DNA from: an uncultured Flavobacteriaceae bacterium
Lineage (GTDB): Bacteria; Bacteroidota; Bacteroidia; Flavobacteriales; Flavobacteriaceae
Direction of reading: 5' to 3'
Length of the DNA stretch: 64,000 nt
Assembly: GCA_947493535.1 (NCBI GenBank)
Contig: CANLRK010000005.1
Location: 62,001-126,000 of the forward strand
In this document: in pieces, positions 57,490 through 64,000 of the stretch
How the letters are laid out: every line of letters begins with the position of its first letter
Position numbering within the stretch: the stretch's first letter is position 1
The notes under the pieces: model-generated
Databases searched by the model: none
Seen by the model: only the letters and a program-made list of their open reading frames with translations
What the model was told of the DNA's origin: nothing
Translations under genes and position numbers: made by a program

Positions 57490-59124
57490 TCATTTCAATA
57501 CAACATCAAGAGGTTGTCCTGTACATCCATTTGGAAAAGAAATACCAAGTAAAGATGATATTGTCGGAGCTATATCAATCACCTCAGTTTTTAATACCGT
57601 TGCTCCTTTCTTAATACCTGAACCATAAAACAATAATGGTACATGAGTGTCATAACTAAAACTACTACCATGCGTAGAACCTGTTTCAGAATAAGAAACT
57701 ACTGCTGGCTCTAATACAAAAACCACATCTCCTGAATGCTTTTGATGAAAACCATTCTGTACTAAAGCCCCTACACCATTTATAAACTGGCCGCTAGTAA
57801 GTGTATATGCAGAAAAAGCCTTATCTATGTGCTTAAACATCACTATTTCTTCAACTAAAAATTGTTGCACTTCCGCTAAATTCAGATTATGATTGCGTAT
57901 TAAATTTCTGTTTAAAAAAATCTGATTACTAGAAATATTCTTTACTAATTCAGTAATTTTATATTTACTCTCTAAAACTTTTTCTACTTTACTTTTAAAA
58001 GCTTTAGTATCAAAATACCCAGCGGGGATATTTTTTGACTTCAAATAGTTGGGTACGTTAACCGCTCCATGGTCGGCTGTTAAAAATATAGTGTATGCAT
58101 CTTTACCTACATTATTATCTAAATAAGTAAATAGTTTTTCTAAATCTTTATCTAACCGTATATAAGTATCTTCAACCTCAACAGAGTTTACGCCAAACTG
58201 GTGTCCTACATAATCTGTAGAAGAATAACTAACTGTTAAAAAATCAGTTACACTATCTACTCCTAATTCTTCATTGTTAATAGCAGCAATAGCAAAATCT
58301 GTAACTAGCTCATTTCCAAAAGGAGTTGCTTTTAAAATATCATAACCTCCATTTTTACTAGACAGCTTTTTTAAGTTATAAGGAAAAGTAGCTGTTATCA
58401 TTCCTTTAAAAGCCCCTTCATAATGATTGGTATCTACACCACTTTCCTGATAAGATTCAATTGGATAATATGTATTCCAAGATTTCAAATAAGAGTGCGT
58501 TTTTGCATTAAACACTTCCACCCATTTCGGTAATTTTTCTAAATAATAGGTACTTGTTATAAATTTACCCTCTTTTTTCCCTCTAAACCAATAAGCAGCG
58601 TTTGCTGAGTGACCTGCAGGTAATATTGCTCCGCGATCTTTTAATGATATACCTATAACCTTTGCTTTATCTTGAGTATGCAAACGTAACTGATCTGCCA
58701 CTGTGGTTGTTTTTAACCTACGTGGAGACATTTTTTCTTTAGTAGTCATTACTCCTACTGCATTAACCAAAGTATCCGAAGCGCAATACACCGTTTTATC
58801 AGTAAACTTATCGTACCAATAATTAGAAATAATACCATGATTCATTGGTGATGTACCTGTAAAAACTGAAGCATGTCCTGGTCCTGTATAAGTAGGCACG
58901 TAGTTAAAATGATGGTTTTTACAATTAAAACCATCATTAATCAATCTATTAAACCCAGCTGAACCAAACTTATTTTTAAAACGTGTTAAATAATCATAGC
59001 GCATTTGATCTACAATAATTCCTACAACAAGTTTAGGCGAACTTTCTGTTTCTTTTTTTACAGATTGTTGTGCTTTACAACTTAGAAAGGCAAGCGTAAG
59101 CAATGCTATCAATTTAATTTTCAT
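57490..59124 (-). CDS. pafA: Alkaline phosphatase PafA-type lipoprotein
   Basis: A periplasmic phosphate-monoester phosphatase. The 544-residue protein has a lipoprotein-like signal (ALLTLAFLSC, C16). Metal ligand Asp39 is in IIVDQMRYD, the nucleophile Thr80 in PTYTGPGHAS, Asn in HGIISNYWYD, and the Lys/Arg pair in SLKDRGAILPAGH, characteristic of PafA in place of Ser/Arg of classical PhoA. Later zinc ligands lie in LTADHGAVNVP and GSTHGSSFSYDTHVP. Full length. It is divergent from mlaE and has its own promoter element. No Pho-box was identified. Confidence 0.92.
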   Translation of the reverse strand: MKIKLIALLTLAFLSCKAQQSVKKETESSPKLVVGIIVDQMRYDYLTRFKNKFGSAGFNRLINDGFNCKNHHFNYVPTYTGPGHASVFTGTSPMNHGIISNYWYDKFTDKTVYCASDTLVNAVGVMTTKEKMSPRRLKTTTVADQLRLHTQDKAKVIGISLKDRGAILPAGHSANAAYWFRGKKEGKFITSTYYLEKLPKWVEVFNAKTHSYLKSWNTYYPIESYQESGVDTNHYEGAFKGMITATFPYNLKKLSSKNGGYDILKATPFGNELVTDFAIAAINNEELGVDSVTDFLTVSYSSTDYVGHQFGVNSVEVEDTYIRLDKDLEKLFTYLDNNVGKDAYTIFLTADHGAVNVPNYLKSKNIPAGYFDTKAFKSKVEKVLESKYKITELVKNISSNQIFLNRNLIRNHNLNLAEVQQFLVEEIVMFKHIDKAFSAYTLTSGQFINGVGALVQNGFHQKHSGDVVFVLEPAVVSYSETGSTHGSSFSYDTHVPLLFYGSGIKKGATVLKTEVIDIAPTISSLLGISFPNGCTGQPLDVVLK

Positions 59125-59138
59125 GAGTTATTTTTTTT

Positions 59139-59146
59139 CAAAAATA
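59139..59146 (-). promoter_or_regulatory. -7 promoter element of pafA
   Basis: On the minus strand TATTTTTG matches TAnnTTTG exactly, 14 nt before the ATG. A TTG lies 24 bp further upstream (59173-59171), slightly beyond the usual spacing. Confidence 0.45.
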
Positions 59147-59204
59147 CCTATTTTACAACATATCTTACAGCAATAATACAATAGATTTATTATTTTAGCC
59201 TACT

Positions 59205-59942
59205 ATGAAATACCTACACGATTTCGGACAATATTTTATCATGCTAAAAGGTGTTTTTAGCAGGTTTACTAAATGGAGTGCATTACGAAAATTAATTTTC
59301 AAAGAAATTGAAGACTTAATCATTGGTTCTTTAGGTATTGTTGCATTTATAGCATTTTTTGTAGGAGGAGTAATTGCTATACAAACAGCATTAAATATAG
59401 ATAATCCGCTTATACCAAAATACTTGGTTGGATTTGCAACTAAACAAAGTGTTGTACTCGAATTTGCTCCTACTTTTATGTCTATTATTATGGCGGGTAA
59501 AGTAGGTTCTTTTATCACCTCTAGCATTGGAAGTATGCGTGTTACAGAGCAAATTGACGCTTTAGAGGTTATGGGAATTAACTCTTTAAACTATTTAGTT
59601 TTCCCTAAATTAGTTTCAATGATGCTATATCCGTTTTTAATTACAATAGCTATGTTTTTAGGTATTCTTGGCGGATGGGTTGCAAGTGTTTATGGTGGGT
59701 TTTCAACTCATGAAGATTTTGTTACAGGTTTACAGTCTGACTTTGATGCTTATCAAATTTTTTACTCCTATGTAAAAACATTTTTCTTTGCTATTGTATT
59801 AGCTACTGTACCCTCTTTTCATGGCTATTATATGAAAGGTGGTGCGCTTGAAGTAGGTAAAGCGGCTACATCCTCATTTGTATGGACTAGTGTTTTTATC
59901 ATAATTTTAAACTACCTAATCACACAATTAATGCTTACCTAA
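59205..59942 (+). CDS. mlaE: MlaE-type ABC transporter permease
   Basis: The permease of a phospholipid transport system between the membranes. The 245-residue protein has about five membrane segments and the family motifs VGGVIAIQTAL near residue 52, LEFAPTFMSIIMAGKVGS near 86-103, and MRVTEQIDALEVMGI near 111-125. The C-terminal PSFHGYYMKGGALEVGKA is the conserved cytoplasmic loop. It overlaps mlaF by one base (TAATG). The MCE substrate-binding gene mlaD is not adjacent. Confidence 0.92.
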   Translation: MKYLHDFGQYFIMLKGVFSRFTKWSALRKLIFKEIEDLIIGSLGIVAFIAFFVGGVIAIQTALNIDNPLIPKYLVGFATKQSVVLEFAPTFMSIIMAGKVGSFITSSIGSMRVTEQIDALEVMGINSLNYLVFPKLVSMMLYPFLITIAMFLGILGGWVASVYGGFSTHEDFVTGLQSDFDAYQIFYSYVKTFFFAIVLATVPSFHGYYMKGGALEVGKAATSSFVWTSVFIIILNYLITQLMLT

Positions 59943-60709
59943 TGATTACAGTTAAAGATTTACATAAGGGTTTTGATGGTGTTCCTGTTTTAAAGGGTAT
60001 TTCTACTGTTTTTGAACAAGGAAAAACAAATTTAATTATTGGGCAAAGTGGTTCCGGGAAAACCGTATTTTTAAAATCGCTTTTAGGTTTGCATACCCCT
60101 GAAAAAGGAACTATTTCTTTTCACGATAAAATTTATAGTGAACTTTCTGTAAACCAAAAGCAAGACTTACGAGAACAAATAGGAATGCTGTTTCAAGGTA
60201 GTGCCTTGTTTGACTCTATGACTGTGGAAGAAAACGTAATGTTTCCTATGGAAATGTTTTCTAAAATGACTACTGACGAAAAAAGAGATAGAGCTAACGA
60301 AGTAATTAAACGTGTAAACCTAATTAACGCTAATAAAAAATTTCCATCAGAAATATCTGGAGGAATGCAAAAGAGAGTTGCTATAGCAAGAGCTATTGTA
60401 ATGAATCCAAAATATTTATTTTGCGATGAACCTAACTCTGGACTTGATCCAAACACCTCTATTCTAATTGATAATTTAATTTTAGAGATTACTCAAGAGT
60501 ATAATATAACCACCGTAATTAACTCACATGATATGAATTCAGTTATGGAAATTGGTCAGAAAATTGTGTTTTTACAGCATGGTTTAAAAGAGTGGGAAGG
60601 TAGCAATAAGGATATTTTTAAAACCGATAATAAAGCTGTTACAGATTTTGTATACTCTTCTAACCTAATGAAAAAAGTACGAAAAATGTATTTGGAAGAA
60701 AATAAATAA
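59942..60709 (+). CDS. mlaF: MlaF-type ABC transporter ATP-binding protein
   Basis: The ATPase partner of MlaE. The 255-residue product has Walker A GQSGSGKT (residues 34-41), the Q loop MLFQGSALFDSMTVEENV, the ABC signature ISGGMQKRVAIARAI near 138-152, Walker B YLFCDEPNSGLDP near 160-172, and the switch His in INSHDMNSV. Full length. Start overlaps the mlaE stop, so the two are translationally coupled. A bidirectional terminator follows immediately. Confidence 0.94.
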   Translation: MITVKDLHKGFDGVPVLKGISTVFEQGKTNLIIGQSGSGKTVFLKSLLGLHTPEKGTISFHDKIYSELSVNQKQDLREQIGMLFQGSALFDSMTVEENVMFPMEMFSKMTTDEKRDRANEVIKRVNLINANKKFPSEISGGMQKRVAIARAIVMNPKYLFCDEPNSGLDPNTSILIDNLILEITQEYNITTVINSHDMNSVMEIGQKIVFLQHGLKEWEGSNKDIFKTDNKAVTDFVYSSNLMKKVRKMYLEENK

Positions 60710-60737
60710 AAAAGCTCCTATTTCTAGGAGCTTTTTT
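60708..60737. terminator. Bidirectional terminator between mlaF and the DUF389 gene
   Basis: AAAAAAGCTCCTA and TAGGAGCTTTTTT form a perfect 13-bp stem around loop TTTC, with A's before and T's after. It starts within the mlaF stop codon and also fits the minus-strand DUF389 gene ending at 60759. Confidence 0.92.
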
Positions 60738-60758
60738 ATTTGAGCTTCGGTATTTTAA

Positions 60759-62180
60759 TTACTTTTTTACATAAACGGTATCCAACTTCATTTCACGCAT
60801 TAACCATGTAGTTAAAGCCTTATCTCTATCTAAGCTAATCGAATCATTAAACTTAGTTTTCCAAACTGCTCTAACCATTGGTAATGTATCAATTTTCTTA
60901 AAGTTTGATTGTAATTCTTGAGAAAAACTCAGTGCTTGTAAATCTGAAAAATTAATCTTAGCTTCTTTTGAAATTTGTAAAAAGTCATTCGGAGTTTTAC
61001 CGGTTGTTTTTTTCAATTCTTCCTTTAAGTTTACAATAGTATTTTGCAAACCTTCTATAACATTATTCTTTTCTTCTAAGCGCTTTTGTGCATCTTGATA
61101 AGCTCCGGAGATCAAATCGAAACTTTTAATTTTATTACCCTTAAATCGCAATTTAAAATATTTTAAATGATCATACCCCGACTTTATTTCATTTTGTAAA
61201 TCGGCTACTGTGGCATCTGGCAATTCATTTAAAAATGTTAAACTTAAGGTTTTATCTTCGTAATTAACTTCGTGTTTACTTAAAAACAACTCATCATTAG
61301 TTTCTATTTCATTTTTTATAAAATTACGAATATCTCTATCTTGATTACTTTTTTCTAATACTGCTATAAAAGCAATTACAGCAGGAACTATGGCTAATAT
61401 TGCAATTGCTGCAACCGTCCACTTAATTTTATTTCGTTTTGCCTCATTAGCATATTTAACTAACGGAAATGAAAGTATTTTGGCCACAAGAAAAGTTGCC
61501 AAGGCAATAAAAATTGTATTAATTGTAAACAGGTATAAAGCACCTAAATAGAACCTTGGATCACCAATAGCTAAACCGTACCCTACAGTACATAATGGCG
61601 GCATTAAAGCTGTAGCAATTGCTACCCCAAAAATTACCGAAGCCATTGTACCTTTTTTTGATCGTGCTACTATTAAAGCTAAACCACCAAAAATTGCTAT
61701 TAATACATCTAAAATAGTTGGACCTGTACGTGCTACTAATTCTGGAGTTTCTTCTGTTAAAGGTGATAATCGAAAATACAACCAGGCAGTCATTACACTT
61801 AACCCAACCATAATTCCTAAACTCACTAACGATTTTTTTAGAGTGTCAACATCATATGTAGCCAAAGATAGCCCTACCCCTAATATAGGTCCCATTAACG
61901 GCGATATTAACATGGCTCCAATTACAACGGCTGTAGAACTTACGTTTAACCCTATTGAGGCAATGAATATAGCGAATATAAGCACCCAAGCGGTATGTCC
62001 TTTAAACGGAATATCCTTTTTTATATCTTCAATAGTTTGATCGCGATCGGTTTCATCACGAATATCTAATAACTCCGATAAAAACTTGGAAGCACTTTTA
62101 AATAAACCCTGTGCATCTTTCTTTACGTCTGCACCACTGGCTTTTTCTTGTTCTGGGGTTAGTTCGTTTTCTTCAATCAT
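60759..62180 (-). CDS. DUF389-family membrane protein
   Basis: A 473-residue protein of unknown function. About six membrane segments lie between residues 65 and 275, with the family hallmarks SSTAVVIGAMLISPLMGPIL near 80-99 and GVAIATALMPPLCTVGYGL near 185-203. The N-terminal 60 residues are cytoplasmic and charged. After the last membrane segment (AIVPAVIAFIAVLE) comes a soluble domain with a coiled coil (RLEEKNNVIEGLQNTIVNLK) that reaches the C-terminus. It is the last gene of the operon with manC, 4 nt after it. Confidence 0.85.
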   Translation of the reverse strand: MIEENELTPEQEKASGADVKKDAQGLFKSASKFLSELLDIRDETDRDQTIEDIKKDIPFKGHTAWVLIFAIFIASIGLNVSSTAVVIGAMLISPLMGPILGVGLSLATYDVDTLKKSLVSLGIMVGLSVMTAWLYFRLSPLTEETPELVARTGPTILDVLIAIFGGLALIVARSKKGTMASVIFGVAIATALMPPLCTVGYGLAIGDPRFYLGALYLFTINTIFIALATFLVAKILSFPLVKYANEAKRNKIKWTVAAIAILAIVPAVIAFIAVLEKSNQDRDIRNFIKNEIETNDELFLSKHEVNYEDKTLSLTFLNELPDATVADLQNEIKSGYDHLKYFKLRFKGNKIKSFDLISGAYQDAQKRLEEKNNVIEGLQNTIVNLKEELKKTTGKTPNDFLQISKEAKINFSDLQALSFSQELQSNFKKIDTLPMVRAVWKTKFNDSISLDRDKALTTWLMREMKLDTVYVKK

Positions 62181-62184
62181 GACT

Positions 62185-63267
62185 TTATGTTAAATCTGTA
62201 TCAAAGTTTTCTTTTACTTTACTTACAATTTGTTTTATATCTTGTTCTTTTGATTTTGGATAAATCATTAACACGTCTTTTTCATCTACAACAATGTAAT
62301 CATTCAATCCGTCAACCACTACTAATTTATTTGTTTCTGTACGAATCATGTTGCCACTTGCTTCTTCTGCTAGTAATTTAGAATTTACCACTGCATTGTG
62401 GTTTGCATCTTTTTCTAGCTTATCATACAAGCTACCCCAAGTACCTAAATCATTCCAGTCAAAATTTGCTTTGGCAACAAACACATTATTTGCTGCTTCC
62501 ATAATAGCATAATCTACAGAAATATTTGCTGCTTTTGGATAATTTTCTTGAATAAAATCTTTTTCAAAATCCGTGTTATATAAGGGTATTCCTTTTTCGA
62601 ACAAACTATATAGATTTGGTTGAAATTCTTGAAATGCAGCTAACACACTTTTAGCGCTCCACATAAAAATTCCTGCATTCCATAAAAAATTCCCTTGTGC
62701 AACAAACTCTTTTGCTGTTGTATAATTTGGTTTCTCTCTAAACTGTTTTACATTTTTAATGACTTCAGAATTATTTTTATCAAACTCAATATATCCATAT
62801 CCTGTATTCGGAAAAGTAGGTTGAATACCTAAGGTCATTAAAGCATTATTTGCGCTGCAATACTCAAATGCTTGATTTACATTTTCAGCAAACGCTTGCT
62901 CATCTTCTATCCAATGATCACTAGGCGCAACAATCATCACCGCCTCAGGGTTTTCTTTTTGAATTTTTAACGAAGCATACAAAATACAGGGTGCAGTATT
63001 CCTCATTGCAGGCTCTAAAACTACTTGCTTTTGTGTAACTTCTGGCAATTGTTCCAACACCAAATCATTATACTTCTCATTGGTAAGAATGTAAATGTTT
63101 TCTTTAGGAATACTATTACTTAACCGTGAAAATGTTTTTTGAATGAGTGTATCTCCTGTCCCTAACATGTCATGAAACTGCTTCGGAAACCTTGATGTAC
63201 TAACCGGCCAAAAACGCGATCCTACCCCTCCTGCCATTAAAATGGCATAATAATTTTTATTTTTCAT
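62185..63267 (-). CDS. manC: Mannose-1-phosphate guanylyltransferase
   Basis: The enzyme makes GDP-mannose from mannose-1-phosphate and GTP, for surface glycans. The 360-residue product has the nucleotidyltransferase signature LMAGGVGSRFWPVSTSRFPK near residues 10-29, the metal-binding APSDHWI near 113-119, the substrate motifs NTGYGYIE near 153-160 and REKP, and FLWNAGIFMW near 193. It lacks the C-terminal isomerase domain of bifunctional ManC proteins. It lies 3 nt after the SprT-like gene and 4 nt before the DUF389 gene. Confidence 0.94.
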   Translation of the reverse strand: MKNKNYYAILMAGGVGSRFWPVSTSRFPKQFHDMLGTGDTLIQKTFSRLSNSIPKENIYILTNEKYNDLVLEQLPEVTQKQVVLEPAMRNTAPCILYASLKIQKENPEAVMIVAPSDHWIEDEQAFAENVNQAFEYCSANNALMTLGIQPTFPNTGYGYIEFDKNNSEVIKNVKQFREKPNYTTAKEFVAQGNFLWNAGIFMWSAKSVLAAFQEFQPNLYSLFEKGIPLYNTDFEKDFIQENYPKAANISVDYAIMEAANNVFVAKANFDWNDLGTWGSLYDKLEKDANHNAVVNSKLLAEEASGNMIRTETNKLVVVDGLNDYIVVDEKDVLMIYPKSKEQDIKQIVSKVKENFDTDLT

Positions 63268-63270
63268 TTA

Positions 63271-63873
63271 CTAACTTACTTTTAGCAATTCTACTTCTGC
63301 ATTAGGCTGAAATAAATATATTTTTCCTGAACTTAGCTCAGCGCATTCATACAACTTAACGCGTTTATTCCCCTTCTTAAACACTTTTCCGTTATGAATT
63401 CTGAAAACACTTCCTTTTGGTAATTCAAAAATATAGTTTTTATCGTTATCTGCATCGTAATGCTTTAATAACACAGACAACCTAGCATCAGTATCACTAC
63501 TCGCTTTCGGATTTTTAAAGTGATTAGCAATATACGGCAATAATTTACTCGGAAATACTGCTGGGTTTATAAAAGGCAACATTAAACGCTGAAATGTTCT
63601 TTTCCATTCTATACCATGTGGTTTAATAGTATTGCCGTATTTTTGAAATGCTACTAAATGTGCAATTTCATGTATCAGTGTGATTAAAAATCTATATTGA
63701 TTTAAATTAGCATTAACCGTTATTTGGTGCTGCCCATTAGCATACCGTCTATAATCACCATGTTTACTTATTCGTTGATTTACAATTTTTAAAGAAACTT
63801 GATGTTGCTCTAACAACAACATTACACTTGCTATAGCTCTTTCAGGTAAATATTTGCTTAAAATATCTCGCAT
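63271..63873 (-). CDS. SprT-like zinc metalloprotease-domain protein
   Basis: The 200-residue product has a SprT-like domain with the zinc motif HEIAH at residues 68-72 and a conserved region WKRTFQRLMLP after it. The C-terminal part (about 140-195, FELPKGSVFRIHNGKVFKKG) has no clear zinc-ribbon Cys cluster. SprT proteins resemble the DNA-protein crosslink protease SPRTN in fold; the bacterial role is not established. It is 5 nt after the upstream gene and 3 nt before manC, so co-transcribed. Confidence 0.85.
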   Translation of the reverse strand: MRDILSKYLPERAIASVMLLLEQHQVSLKIVNQRISKHGDYRRYANGQHQITVNANLNQYRFLITLIHEIAHLVAFQKYGNTIKPHGIEWKRTFQRLMLPFINPAVFPSKLLPYIANHFKNPKASSDTDARLSVLLKHYDADNDKNYIFELPKGSVFRIHNGKVFKKGNKRVKLYECAELSSGKIYLFQPNAEVELLKVS

Positions 63874-63878
63874 TATTC

Positions 63879-64000
63879 TTATGGTGTTGTACTAGACACC
63901 TCTAATGTTTTTCCGTTGTAATATTTATTTCCTGTTAATGAAAAATCATAAATATACTGAGCCATTTCTTTTGCTTTTAAAGGCGCTTGATATCCTGGAA
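63879..64000 (-). CDS. SDR-family oxidoreductase, C-terminal end (partial)
   Basis: The minus strand reads in frame from the window edge to a TAA at 63881-63879, giving 39 residues that begin PGYQAPLKAKEMAQYI and contain GNKYYNGKTLEVSSTTP. This ending is that of short-chain dehydrogenases related to FabG-like proteins in Bacteroidetes (YYNGK followed by a short tail). The rest is outside the window. It is the most upstream visible gene of the operon SDR-SprT-like-manC-DUF389. Confidence 0.7.
   Translation of the reverse strand, partial: PGYQAPLKAKEMAQYIYDFSLTGNKYYNGKTLEVSSTTP

Overview
The window is a stretch of chromosome from a member of the Bacteroidetes, most likely a marine-type Flavobacteriaceae. 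The evidence is AT-rich DNA (about two-thirds A+T by eye), SusC/SusD outer-membrane pairs, promoters of the Bacteroidetes type (TTG or TTTG, 19-22 bp, TAnnTTTG), almost no Shine-Dalgarno sequences, lipoproteins with acidic residues just after the lipid-bearing Cys, and the str-S10 ribosomal order rpsL-rpsG-fusA-rpsJ-rplC with no tuf in between. I found no tRNA, rRNA, CRISPR array, insertion sequence, prophage or recognisable defence island. No gene-free stretch exceeds 300 bases.

Layout. 1-6.5 kb: str/S10 ribosomal operon on the minus strand (rpsL to the first codons of rpsC). 6.7-8.4 kb: an Omp85-type outer-membrane protein. 8.5-21.6 kb: two consecutive plus-strand blocks, each susC-susD followed by two surface lipoproteins, each with its own promoter and the second and first closed by strong hairpin terminators. 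They carry no enzyme or regulator gene, so the substrate is unknown. 21.7-24.5 kb: rlmB, a rhomboid protease and rarA. 24.5-30.4 kb: a minus-strand operon mpl-radC-deacetylase-like-yjjG plus a secreted unknown, and a TPR protein. 30.5-36.8 kb: a 2000-residue alpha-2-macroglobulin and a small unknown. 36.9-42.1 kb: katG, a secreted PHB-depolymerase-type esterase and a cobalamin-type radical SAM protein. 42.2-48.3 kb: obg and a fused hpt-adk gene on the minus strand, divergent from purK-purE and an M3 oligopeptidase. 48.3-50 kb: ECF sigma factor with a degenerate anti-sigma-like partner, and a UbiA-like membrane protein. 50.1-56.5 kb: gcvP, a ketoacyl-ACP synthase III, proC, and a methyltransferase-glycosyltransferase pair. 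56.6-57.4 kb: a small lipoprotein and a coiled-coil periplasmic protein under a promoter with operator-like symmetry. 57.5-64 kb: pafA, mlaE-mlaF, and a minus-strand operon SDR-sprT-like-manC-DUF389.

Most genes are housekeeping: translation, purine metabolism (hpt-adk, purK-purE), peptidoglycan recycling and envelope upkeep (mpl, mlaEF, A2M, pafA). The accessory content is mainly the double SusCD region. Observations most worth a second look: the 105-bp block shared by the two susC genes, which starts at the predicted transcription start and runs through the signal-peptide codons; a SusC-plug-like segment inside the alpha-2-macroglobulin; a cluster of GTTAA half-sites over the second susC promoter; the hpt-adk fusion that keeps an internal Met; a rhomboid gene whose first membrane segment has no ATG in front of it; and the symmetric promoter of the small-lipoprotein/coiled-coil pair. 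I see no convincing new multi-gene system beyond these.
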